Positions 10,311-22,367 of a DNA stretch of 31,513 nt are shown piece by piece. This DNA is from Apostichopus californicus (taxonomy: Eukaryota > Echinodermata > Holothuroidea > Aspidochirotida > Stichopodidae), in contig JAIPMN010000196.1 of assembly GCA_020650975.1 (NCBI GenBank), positions 1 through 31,513 of the forward strand. The letters are read 5' to 3'. Each line of letters begins with the position of its first letter. Position 1 is the first letter of the stretch. The position numbers were made by a program, and so were the translations under genes. The notes below the pieces were generated by a model. That model searched no databases. It was not told the DNA's origin and was given only the letters and a program-made list of their open reading frames with translations.

Positions 10311-13300
10311 GTGTATTGCCACATGTATTAGACTAGCCAACTGGTGTTTAGCGTGCCATAGTGTAATTGTACATCAAAATAGTAGTTCAGGACATTTATC
10401 TAACTAGTGTAATGAAGTCATCAAACCTCAGTGCATTTTTGCATTCTGGTAAAGCCCTCACTTGATGCTCCATTTTCCTTTAGTAGTACTTAGTCATCGA
10501 TTCCCACTCTCTGCAGTTTGAATATCTCCAGTTTTTGTGTCCAATGGCAACATGGCACAGTTATGAAGGGTTTAAGTGAAGATCTCGGTCATCTGTTAAA
10601 TTGGATGCTAATATAAAATCACAGTAGATGTAGAGCCGATACTCCCTGGATACCTTTTTGTAGCAAGAATGCATCAGTCACCTAGTCAATTGGATATGAC
10701 TTGGAGCAAGCTTAAAAACCCTGGCAACGATTTTGCATGTATGTAATTTGTTTGTCAGGGAGCTCGGCTCGCTTCTTTCGATACTGTACATGCTTGGATT
10801 GATTTAGGCAAACCGCTCGAAGGAGAACTTCTTTTTCTCCCACTATTACTCATCCTCCTCCACACCACAACATGTTATTTTCACTTCGGTGGAATCTGTT
10901 GACCCGAGTTTTAATTTGATGATGCGACTTAACTCAGCCATTACTCGAGCGTGCCAGTATGGGAAGATACAAACAAGTACATTAATTTCTTGCAACAGGT
11001 AGATCATATTCAAGTGGACGACATATATATGAAAAAATTCAAAATTGTCATTTTGAAAACAAGAAATGGCTTCATTCTTGCGTTTTTGATATTGTACACA
11101 CTTTCATAGCATGGTAGTAGTTTACTTATGTGTGCACTTTATCTACATAATAAAATTGTATTGACTTTCCGATGTAGTGAAATGTTCTTTATTTGGTTGT
11201 CGAGTTTGTCAGTCTGGTGGTGCTATACTCAACCATTGAATGAAAGATAAGCTACTTCAACACATAACTTGAGCTACTTAAATCTACAATGATGCAATGA
11301 GACATTATCTTGAAAGGTTTGTTAGGAAATGCTACATTACATAAAATTTGTGGAACACAAACGATTCTGTGTATGATTTATATTGTCGATTATTTGAGAA
11401 TCAGCAGCAGACACATCTATTAGTAACATTGAAAAGCTGTAACACTTACTGTGAATTTAGTAATTATGTTGATTGCCTTTTTAGACTGAACAAAGCCTAA
11501 ACCCAAAACAAGATATATGTTTTTAAGAAAGTGTAACCTGTGTTGGTAATAGACAGGACTGTTGGGGATTTTAATCAAACGTAAAAGAATAAGAGGTACT
11601 GTATGGAAAGGGATTACAAAAATATTACGGAAATAACCAATTAATTAATAAGGCCCTAAAACCAATTAATAACGTACTAAAACTGCAGAACAGTAACCTA
11701 GAATGATACCTAGTTAGCAGGTGAACTTGTAGGGATTTTTATCCACATGCATTGACCAGTCTTAATTACATCAACCAAAAGTTCTTCTCCCTTGAGGGTA
11801 ATCTGATTCAGTTGCAATTAATTTTTTTTTCTGTCTCTGACCTCATTTTTGAGAGTCTTCTATTTTATCTTGATGGGTTCACATTCTGAAATGAAGATGG
11901 ATGTTGTATTCAGAGAACCTCTCAAGAGGATGCAGCTAGATATAGACAACCTTCAACCATATAATATTCACATCCATGTTAACCATCTATAATGGAATGA
12001 AATAATGTGGCATAGACTAATCTGGCTGGTTTGGCCTGTTGTCACAGTACACCTCTACAGTATGATAAAGGTAATTTAGAAGTTGTTTTCATTCTGAACA
12101 TTGTGAATAAATGCCAACAGCTACATCATGTAACCTTTCCCAGTGTATGAAACAGCAAGACGATGTCCTTCAGAGAGGCTTAGCATTAAATACAAGCAAT
12201 GATTTAGCCTGCAACCCAATGTTAATGTAATCTTTGTATAACATAGCATTGCCTCTCCCAGGATAACATGGAAAGTGTTATAGCCTTGCATTCCTTATTC
12301 AGTACCTGCATGGCAATATGCCTGCTTTTGTTCTGTGTGAAGATACAAACTTAATATTGTAAACTTACCTATAGTCATAGATCCAGGATGGCCTTTGCAT
12401 TTATGTACTCAAAATACACAAATTTGTACTGTATACTATCTACTGCAATACTGTGTCAGGATCCCTAGTACATTCCCGTTTACTCTAGGTCTGATCAGAA
12501 TCAATCATAGCCTTGTTTATAAACTGCTGAGAAATCTTATCTCCTGGTCTGTGATATGGATTTATTCTAGAGTTGGTGTAAGAAGGGTCTTATTAAAGCA
12601 TCTAGTCAATGGATCGATACACAGCAACAGAGGTTGTGAAGTTTTCCTGCTCACCATTTTCGTAGATCTAGTGGTTTAAGCCTTTGCTTAAATATTCGTG
12701 TGCATAGTGTATTGTATGAGTAAGATTTAATGTTCAGTGGATTTGAGAGATAGAGTAAGTCTACTGAAAGCGACCATTTTCCATGCATCCAGTATTAATT
12801 GTGAGCATTCAGATTCCAGACACATTTGTATAAATTAACATCATAAGTGGGTAAGCTTTTGGTTTATTGTTGGGCAAGTAATTTAGTCAAGTTTAAAATT
12901 GAAAAAAAATGATCATAAATTAGAACAGGGCTTAATATATGATAGGAGCAGCATACCACATTGCTGAATGTTTTATTTCAATATAAAAACATACTGTAAG
13001 TGTATGGTGAATTAATTGCCTTGATATTATAATTATTTCTGTTGAAATATTAGTTATAGCTCATCCACAGCGATGATATGTAATTGTTTCTGACCTTATA
13101 TTGGCTCACACTAATTTAGAAGATTATTACAAGATTGGCAGTATTTTATACCAGACTGCTAATTCTTGTTACTATCCACAAAGTGTTTGTTTCTAGGGCT
13201 GATCCACGATGTAAGTGTTATGGTAGCATCAGCAGTATTGTGTATAGGGAGGGACCAGTATCTTTTTGCCCTGTCAATGGCCCTCAATAAAAGAACTTTG

Positions 13301-14117
13301 TACTAAGGAGCTGAAACAACTACCCTCTGTTTTACCATCACAGCTTGAGGTAATTATCATGAAGTCACCGATGGCTGTTTCTTAGACAGTCACATAGCAA
13401 CCAATAACATTGCTATGTTAATAATGATTGTCATCAGAAATGTAAGAGAGAATGTCAATATGTACCATGACTGTTCCCAGGTCAGTAACAGGTACATTAC
13501 AGGCTATCTATCAGCAAGGTTTGCCAGCTGTGGCATATACTGTATGTTTCCATTCTGTATCCTCAACAAGTGAATACCAGCAAGCAGAGAAAAACAGGAA
13601 TATTGCAGGTCAAATCATCAAGTTTTGTAATTACTTGGGAAGTTTCTTCCTGGTAGTAATCCCCATTAATATACAGGTGTTCACTTACCTCAAGATTCAA
13701 GGTTGATATATTAAAATAATCAGGAAAAATTTGCCTCTAGAGCATATTAATATTTTTTAATAAGTTTGATATTTCAGCCCGGTGTTAAAAGAAGCATTCT
13801 GTCTGTACGTAAAGTTGTTGATACTGTAGCAATAACGATACAGGACATACGATCAAGTGTGTGAATATGGTCACAGTCAAGAATTCCAAGTATTCTGTAG
13901 AATAGCGTAGAACTACTAATAAACCATGCTATTACAGTTCCATCATAATACCTTGTCAGAATGATTTGCACAGTTTCATACCGACCTGCGTGATTATTTA
14001 TTCAAGGAGGCTCAAGTTGCTCCTAAGGTGTGTCCCCTGTAGGGATCAGAGATTCTTTACATCTCAAGTTCACCATTCCCTGCCGATGCCTAGCACTTAT
14101 TACCGATGTGCTGTTAG

Positions 14118-14162
14118 CTCCGATCAGCAGGAATAAAGACTCCGGATCAGCAGGGATAAAGA
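14118..14162 (+). repeat. Two-copy tandem repeat of 22-23 bp
   Basis: CTCCGATCAGCAGGAATAAA at 14118 is followed directly by CTCCGGATCAGCAGGGATAA at 14140, differing by one insertion and one substitution. No further copies adjoin. Confidence 0.85.
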
Positions 14163-16780
14163 CCGTTAATTTGTCACTCGGTTTACTGGCACTTTGAAGG
14201 TCGTTTGCTCAGCTTGTAAATATTGTCGTGTATGCATGCATCTATCGTACATTCTCTTTGCATCGATCGAACGTGAAAAATGTTACATCGTCCTTGATTT
14301 TCTTTTTCTCTTTTTTCACAAGCAAAGTTTTTAAAAAGTTTATAATTTTTCTTTTTACAAACACCATTCTTTATTTTCAAAGTGAAAATTATTGGTGTTT
14401 ACACTAGTGGTAGAACAGACACATTTATCACAACATTATTTAGTCCCCACATCTGGGGCTTAATAATCATTGTAGATGTACAATAATGGTCCTTCCAACT
14501 TCCTTGCTAAAGTAATCATGTCTAATACATATAAACAGTATATCAAGTGGGTATCACAATGCCATAATACCAAAAACATGGAATGATGATTGAAAAGCGA
14601 ATTAGTAAATTTGTACACCAAACTCTTCCATGAATGATCACCGTATGAGATGAACAACAATTGTTATCACTGAAAACAATGCTTTTTATAGTTTATTTTG
14701 GCTGAATGTTGCTTTAAGGTGGATCCATTCTTCAAAACTTACATGATCACGCCCAGGTAGTTTGGTACATAATGTGGCACTTGTCAACATAATACATATT
14801 ATTAAGTAGAACGTACCATTCTGCTTCTGTTTATTAAGAATCCTTAGATGAATTAGTAATTAATGAATACTAAGATATTTGTTTGGGTATTAATAATAAC
14901 CTTTGCTTGTTTTTAGCATGTTAAACTCTATGGTGAACCCACCATGCAAATAATGATGAGTAACATGATCCACTAAGATTAAACCTTCCTACTCTGATCC
15001 TCCAACCTCCCAGGTTTACAACAACAAAACATCCTTGCTTTTACACACATTTATCTTTGATTTTGCTCTTTACAGAACAAACAGTTAAACATATTTGTCA
15101 TTTCACAAACTTTCCTTAAGATGGAAAGTGACTAATATGGATAAGATTACATGGGAGCAACGACCGTTAGATGGGGGCTTTTCACATGTGATAATTAAAA
15201 TAACCGATGCACCACTTAAAAAACTTGTCTGTTTTAATTTTCGTAGAAATCTACCGAGATGCATCTCTTGACAGATTAAAATGTTACAGTCAGTCAGTTG
15301 TTTTAAGAGTTTGTGACATGTTGGAGAAGGAGAAGGAGAGTCAGATGAAAGAGGAAAGATAGTAGGATAAAGATGCAGTTAGTATTTTATGACAAATTAA
15401 AAGTTAGGAAGACCCCATGGATCGATGACTGATGTGCTGACATAGCAAGGTTCCCCCCTTAAAGATTAAATTTCAAGTACATGAATCAGTGTACAATAAT
15501 TAATAGCAAGCCTTGAAGAGCTTATCTTCATGCTGCTGGAAAAGACTAGCAACGCCTTACCTTTCTAGCATTGGGCACAGGCTAGATGCGTTCATAATTC
15601 TCTCCACCGAATAGAGAATATTTAATTGAATACTAAATGACATGAGACAAAGTTAAAGGCGGGAGATAGACAGAGGTTTGAAGAAGTCCCTTGGTACAAT
15701 GACTGTGTAGTTCAGCAACCATTGAGGTGTCATCCTACTCAGTAAATTAAAATTAGTGACTGATGGCCTCGTTCCATTGGGAGACTGTAGAATCCCTACT
15801 GGTGGCATCAGTCATACATCATATGAGGGGTCTTATGATTTCACAGCCACATTTTGCACTGTGTTGTAACTTTCATGGCATTTGGAACAAACCATATAAT
15901 AATTGTGTTGAAATGTATGTACATCTCATCTAACTAACATTTACAGAGATCTCTGTGGTAGTGATCAGTTGCTGTTTTAGTGTACAGATCCTGTACAGAT
16001 AACTTTGTGTACCACAAATTTAATGTATTGTTTTGCATCATTTTGCAAATCTTATGCATCTCAGTGAACAAACCTAACTGGTACCAGTTCCTTTACAGAT
16101 GATTATGGTACCACTAAAATACACCAATTCAATATACCTGTAGTATGTAGACTTTAGCAGCCGTCTGCAACCTTTATAGGCCATGGTCCATCAAAAAGTT
16201 GGGACATTTGTGTGCAACCCATAGATCTTGGCCCTTCTGCCCCCTCCCTCCCCTCCCCCTATAGAAGCCTACAAGAGTTACCTGGTAGGGTAGGGTATAG
16301 ACTTCCATGCTGAAAGACAAATATGTATGCATAATTACATAATTATGGGAAATGTGAAGAGACTTAAACGAGTGTGAAGGGCACACGATGACTGTTTATT
16401 GTTAACGACCAGTTCTTTGTTATTAAGGTTAAATGATATCCCTGTGTGTGATTAGTTGCATGGGATTGAATCTTGGCAGTTGTACTGTAGTCAAGAACTG
16501 CTGTGCATACTGACCACTGCCATTGGGTGAAAATGGTACATTTTCCACTAAAGCCCTCATGATTAATCACAGTTTTAATGCAGAGACTCACACTGCCTGA
16601 TTTTTTCAAGTTTTACACAAAAACATCAAGTTGAATTGAGTCGGGACGCATTCAGTCTGGCAGCGTGAAACCGGCTTCAAACTTGACGACATGCTCGTAC
16701 TGAACAGTGGTGATACCATGCTAGTGATGAAACGCCATTATCGTCTTTTTTAACGCCATGTCTATTTGTTCCATCCACAG

Positions 16781-16852
16781 TACATTGGAACACTGGATGT
16801 ACCAAGACCAAGTAGCAGGGTGGAAATAGTGGCTGCGATGAGAAGAATACGG
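16781..16852 (+). CDS. NOS1AP: NOS1AP orthologue, coding exon 2 (PTB domain)
   Basis: Twenty-four codons, phase 0 at both ends, encoding [13 protein letters not shown] followed by [11 protein letters not shown]. The vertebrate protein has YVGSLDVPRPNSR then [11 protein letters not shown] at the same place. In PTB folds the YxG stretch is the first beta strand, and the following segment is the alpha helix packed against it. The acceptor is TTCCATCCACAG and the donor is GTAAGC. The length of 72 bases is a multiple of three, so skipping this exon would keep the frame but remove the first strand and helix. The exon sits about 15.3 kb from exon 1 and 7.9 kb from exon 3. The near identity in [11 protein letters not shown] makes the call firm. 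Confidence 0.96.
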
Positions 16853-17568
16853 GTAAGCTTTATAGCCATTCAAGTCTTTTACACTTAACATGCCACATAT
16901 TGAAGATCAGTGTCCATGCCAACAGTGCATTTACTGTAGGTTGTCGTCATGAAGTTTTGCATGACAGAGCAGAAGGGGGAAAAACAACAGAAGCAAATTT
17001 ATGAGAATTTTATTTGATATCCATCTACCAGACAAGCGTTGTAAAGACTTTATTAGAGTTTGAAAATGTCAAGGTTGATCTTGTAAACAAATTAAGGTGT
17101 TTTCTTTGGGCACATAGAATATTAAAAGGTAGTGTATTATCCAGGCTGTGTGACATGTTAACATGAAATGAAGTTTATCACATGACTTTTGTAAGTACTT
17201 TTTCTTGGACAATTACATTTTGGTATTCATTCGGCTCAAACATTCCCCATTAACGGTAAAATATACTCATCAATATAACTCAAGAAACTGTTGAATGTAG
17301 ACTAATGTCACCATCGCCTCACTTTGTACGCACTCACGACATTTCCATTTTAGCACTTACAATGGCTTAATTGAATATTCTGCATTCTCTCTGCGGCTAA
17401 AAGATACACTCTAGACAGTTGAAATACGTGACCAAAATCAGTTCACCATGGACAAACCCTAGCTGCTGCCTGTTTTCTACTTCCTGAATCTTTCTGGGAG
17501 AGAATTGAGTAAATTGAATTGCCTCATGACATCAGCATTTCGTCAGATTGGATGATTCATCTCTTCGG

Positions 17569-17588
17569 CAGCGTGCTGCTGCACGCTG
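17569..17588. repeat. Perfect 8-bp hairpin (CAGCGTGC, TGCT loop, GCACGCTG)
   Basis: A GC-rich stem of eight base pairs with a four-base loop, within a block (about 17320-17760) that is less AT-rich and less repetitive than its surroundings. It is too short for a known RNA class. Confidence 0.7.
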
Positions 17589-20500
17589 ACGGCACAGTCA
17601 CCTGTTTCGCCGACGAACTGTTCCTCTTCTCTGATCAATGATTTCTTTCCTCCTGCCTCTCAATATCTCCATCCTCCTTTGATCCTCCTTCGGCTTCCAA
17701 CTGCTCCGAGGATACTTCTAATTAAGTCGACTTGCGAATTGATCGCAGGTGCCTAAGGGGGTTGCAGAATATTAATGTGGGGAGGTCTCTCTGACGTCTT
17801 GTGATTAAAAGCCTGTGTGACTGATAGTGAGCTAAAGTGTGCTGCAAACCCGAGTGGTATTTTAAAACTCTAGGAAGCACCTACAGCACTGCATTCCATC
17901 AGGTATCAAATATTTTGGAAAAGTTATGATTTAATCATACCTAGATGCATGTGTGATCCAGGTACTTCTTTTCCATCGCCTTTTTGGGCTGCTTCCAACT
18001 TTTCAGTAATGTTGTTAATCTCTTTTTTTTAATTTGTTAGTCTTTTGATCAACATTTTGTTCCATTATGTATACTTTTTTTTGGGGGGGGGGGGAAGGGG
18101 GGCCAATGTATTAAAACTGAGATGTCTCTTGTATTTGTAGATGGTTGATGATCCTTTTAATACTTTAATACTTCAGTACTCTTTGGTCATTTAGTTGAGA
18201 TGTCAATGTTTGCAGGCATATTGATGAATAGGAATCCATTCACTCCCAACTTGTAACACGACAAGGGAGTTTCAACGTTTTAACTTGCGAGTTGCCCAAG
18301 CCATATGTAGGGATATTATAATAATGTATACTACAAAAAAAAAACTGTACTGTAAGCTTTTCAGTATTGTGTATCAGAGATAGCAAATATAGTGTGGCAG
18401 ACCACTTTCATAGCACATAACCTGTACTGTGCATATGTAGAGCTCTGTTAATAATGCTACCACCATCACAGAGAAAAGGTTTAGGCTGTAAATTTAATTG
18501 CCTTCTCTTCTCCTTCCCTGTGGCACACTTAAAAAGAGCTTGAAGAATACCACTATGTGTGCAGTAACAAAAAGAATAAACCTTGTTACCTGGGAATAGA
18601 CATTCTCCTTTTAAGGAGCTGTTAGGTACCCTGCTGGAACAAAAGGAATGAGGAATGCAGATTCTGCGATAACCTTTTGGATGTGGTCTGACTTTTGTGA
18701 AGATAACCATAAACCAGCCTTTGCAGTATAATTTGGGTCACCAATTTCTGGCAATTTTCCAAATTTATCAAGTAGTACTCAGAAGATATGCAATTGATCA
18801 AACCTGAGACCCACTGTTAAATAATTTCACTAATGAGTATTAATTAAGGAATATATGATGATTTCATTAAAATCTGAAACATTTTGTTGCCCAGACACTC
18901 TTCACATTTGTATTTATCACGCACAGTAATTATGTGACTGTTGAGTACAAACTCTTTAAAACTTGTTTCATTGTACAAACTTGTGTACAAAATGTACAAA
19001 ATTGTTTCATTATTTATCAAAATATGGTTATAGTCAACTGAGTATTATCATTAAGGAATACACTTAATAATAGAGGATTTCAGTATAGCTTTGTATTAAA
19101 TTATGAAAAACAAAGTCAAAACAGAAAGCTGCTTTAAGATAGATTCTCAGAACCACATGTTTGATGTTATTGTTCAGGGAATTCAGCAAAAGCGACTGTT
19201 TCTTCAATATCATGTCATCAGACATCAAACAGTGTTTCTGAGGCTATCAATCAGTCTATTTGTCTATTAGTCTGTGCATATAGGCATAGTGCAATAATGA
19301 AGAGAGTGTAATGCTTCCAAGGACTGGTATCACTGTAACAGGCATGGATCTAATAGGTCTAAGTGGTGGTTAGATAAAACGGAGAGCGTCAGAAATTGAA
19401 ACATCAAAAGAGCGACCAACTTGTCAAGTTTTGGGCCTGAAATTCAAAGCCAAATTTTTAATTCATTGATAAAGCTACATATCTCGGCATTGGGAGGTAC
19501 AGTTATTTCTATTCTCTCCTTTGAACAACCCTGTTGTATTCATTCATAATTAAATATTAAATATTATAAACTGAGGGAATTAATTTAGTAGTTGATACAT
19601 TCATTTGCATATAAACTAGAGTTATCACAGATAATTGTGTGTCTCAGTGCCACACATTTAAGATTGCTTTAGTTTGTCATTGCCTAATTTGTCCATGAAG
19701 ATTTTGTCCGATTTTATCCTTCCTGGTGATGATGGACTAATGTTAAAGAAGGTACTTATTGCAGGTTCATAGGCTATCAGTTAGTTACTCAATATAGAAA
19801 AAGGCAGTTTATGCCATGTCAGTACAATATGCATACCTGTAGCTCTCAGAATCTAATATTCATTTCCTCATGGTATTTACTTTCAGCAATTGTGCATTCC
19901 CTTTTAAATGATTCACAACAAAAGTAACTCCTTAAATGGAAATTTCCATCACAAACAAGTAACCTATTATATTACTGTATCTCTTTCAAATCCCCAAAGA
20001 AATATATATATATTTTGCCTCTTATTAAGGTGTATTGAGACAAAGCAAATTTGCTCAAGAACACTTTATACTATTAACTAAGAGTAGTCTAACCTTCTAA
20101 AATTGCAATTTTCATTTGCCTAAAGTTAAATAGGTAAACATAGGCAACCTAATTTGCTCTACATACAAACAGAGACATGATGAAAATATCACAAATTTGA
20201 ATCGCTAATTTTAAGTAATAACCTAGATCCATTTTGAATTTAAACACTCTTTAATGGAAGAAATGCATTAGAAATACAAATTTATTCAGCACTGAGTGTT
20301 CAAGCGTAGTACTTTGTTAGATTGTTAATTGTACAATTTGGGAGGATTTGTTGTTTTATCATGTGTTAGTTAACAGTTTCTCAAGAAACAAAAAAAATTA
20401 AAGGGGATTGATTGATTGATCTATACAGAATGAAACAATCAGACCAAAATTCTCACATATAACATCCTATTCCCAAAATCACTTTGTTACCATCAAATAA

Positions 20501-21204
20501 AGTCATCTAGATTATGCTTAGTGCACCTTCTTGGATACACTGTTGAGGTGGGTATAAAGCTTTGCTTACTAACACAATGTCCTGCCATGTGTTGAGTGTG
20601 TCTTGTCTTGGTTCTTCCTGTTGTAGGGCACTGAATACTGTAGATAGATTAGAGAAGTAAATTTCAAGGTTGCTAATTGTACTGATGGCTTCCAGTGCAA
20701 TGCTATACTGGGAGTACAACCTTGACAGTATGTTAGGGTTTGATGGATCTACCCCTTGGTATCTAACCTTAGGCTAAGGTCACACAGGTCACTTGTCATG
20801 CTTGAAGATGGACTTCACTGGTATGTCAGTGTTTCAGGACTTCAAATTTCCCAGCTTTTTTTTTTTATATTGGATGAAGTTGGACCATTTTTGGTGTGTT
20901 GTTGATTCATGCCTGATAGGTGGTTAAGAAGTCACGGTATCCATTAAATAACAGTGGATGTTGCAATACAAGAAATGTATGCAGGGGATTAATAATTATT
21001 ATTAAATTTCCAAACTGCATGTATTCATGCTTGTTAGTTCATTTGTGACCCTTTTTGATCAACCAAACATGATAACCTTCAAACACATTTTTTTTTACAT
21101 ATACAGTTTACCCAGTTAACCCAAAAAATTACTAAAGGTGCTAAGTGTTACTGATACTATATGTAGTGTGCTGCCTCGAGTTTGTATGCAAGAAGATTTT
21201 ATAA

Positions 21205-21242
21205 AGAGAGGGGGGGGGGAGAGAGAGGGGGAGAGAGGGGGG
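21205..21242 (+). repeat. GA-rich simple repeat with poly-G
   Basis: GAGAG words interleaved with G runs of 4 to 10 bases. A purine-only strand of this kind can form triplex or quadruplex structures. The - strand frame across 21116-21340 is a leucine/proline/serine-rich by-product. Confidence 0.9.
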
Positions 21243-21532
21243 TCTAAGGAGATGAGTCCAAGGAGGAGATGAGAGAGAAGGGAAGAAGGAGAATGAAAAA
21301 GGGGGAGGGGCAAGAATGCCAACAACTTTGCAAGGCCCAATAGGACAGTGATTATATCCTGGAATGGATGATTTGTTGATTGTCAGATATCATGTAGTTA
21401 TAAATTGAAAGCTGCTTGATCAGAAAAAAATCTTGCCAATGACCTGTTTCCAGATATATTTCAACTAAAACCTTAAGCTAATAGCTCCACCTTATCTTAA
21501 CCTACCAGCAGGACCCCCTGACACCAGTAGGA

Positions 21533-21634
21533 GGGGGGTGGGGGTGGGGGGACATGAGAGCATGACCCCTCAGGTAATATCACAACAGTGACTTCTCTAC
21601 AGGTGTGATATCCCCCTCCCCCACCCCACTCCCC
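21533..21634. repeat. Facing G-rich and C-rich tracts with inner inverted repeat
   Basis: G6-T-G5-T-G6 at 21533-21551 faces a C-rich tract at 21612-21634. Between them, ATATCACA (21577-21584) and TGTGATAT (21604-21611) form a perfect 8-bp inverted repeat. Both levels could pair in a single-stranded molecule. Confidence 0.7.
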
Positions 21635-22291
21635 AGTGGCAATTTCAGCAACATATAAATTTGGTCTGATGGCTCCCAATTTTAAACCTATTTTGGGTTG
21701 GAGCAATACACATAGGTTAACATACATAAAATACACACAAGGGTTTAATGCTGTTATAGTATTTGTACTGATGGATTGCACTGTTGTTGTTCTCAATTTT
21801 CCCAGAAGAAATATTGTATAATATCAGCTTGCAAAATAGCCAGCAGCCAGTTTTGGTTATTGTATGCAGTATTTGTAGGTTTGCAAGGTCAAATGTCACT
21901 GAAGCTTTTGAGTGGTTCTGACTTCTGAGGAGAATATATCCAAGATCTGTCAAAGATATTAAATTTGAAATGAAAGGAAGATTCAGAATGAAAAGTCTGT
22001 TTTGGCTCTTAGTATATATAGCTATATTGGCAGAGACACAGGTGGGTGGGTGTATATGTTTATATATCTTTGAGTGGGAAGACTGAGTTATAAGGTTCAA
22101 CAGGTGAATAGTTCAGTTTAGTTACCATGGTTACTGTTCTTGTCAGCTTCTTCAGGAAGTGTTGTCAGGGAAATATCCACTATTATATAATGATTGGGCA
22201 GCTTTTGTCCCCACTTTTGATAAAATCATTGTGTTCTATTTTGTTGTGTATGGTTAATCTTGAAACTTGAAATGTCAAGTGTATCTTGAAG

Positions 22292-22367
22292 CCTGGAAAA
22301 AAAGGGGGACTCTAAACAGTGATCTCTGGGTTACAAGACCAGTGCCTTCCCAACTGAGCTTCCCAGC
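22292..22367 (-). pseudogene. tRNA-Thr(TGT)-like sequence, degenerate: tRNA pseudogene or SINE head
   Basis: Read on the - strand, the acceptor arm GCTGGGA (22367-22361) can pair with TTCCAGG (22298-22292) at six of seven positions, one of them G-T. AAGCTCAGTTGGGAAGGCA is a typical A-box/D-arm. CTGGT-CTTGTAA-CCCAG is a tRNA-Thr anticodon arm with TGT at 22335-22333. The T arm is eroded: the B box reads TGTTTAGAGTCC instead of GGTTCGANTCC, and its stem does not pair. The length of 76 is full. This favours a dead tRNA copy or a tRNA-derived SINE over a working tRNA gene. Confidence 0.6.

Larger units (their letters stand above)
1433..16780 (+). other. NOS1AP: NOS1AP intron 1 (about 15.3 kb)
   Basis: Bounded by GTAAGA and CCACAG. 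Contents seen: poly-G runs at 1640-1650 and 5116-5126; a 143-149 bp tandem repeat family at about 1701-2249 and 9619-10310; a CATAGCATA-type array at 3387-3487; a 62-bp direct duplication at 8744-8805 and 8891-8953; a short inverted repeat at 7519-7565; and a 22-23 bp tandem pair at 14118-14162. The stretches 2300-3380, 3490-7500, 10320-14100 and 14165-16620 otherwise show only unstructured AT-rich sequence to the eye. A CpG-containing, non-repetitive block lies at about 10755-10960, and another at 16640-16755 just before exon 2. Confidence 0.85.

Noticed and set aside
18408..18710. - strand 100-codon frame
   Set aside because: No recognisable domain; Cys/His positions do not form a zinc-finger spacing and no splice context was found.
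21116..21796. - strand frames rich in Leu/Pro/Ser and in Gly/Pro
   Set aside because: They arise from the GA-rich and G/C homopolymer tracts and have no splice or start context.
22292..22367. Functional tRNA-Thr gene
   Set aside because: The T stem does not pair and the B box is destroyed.
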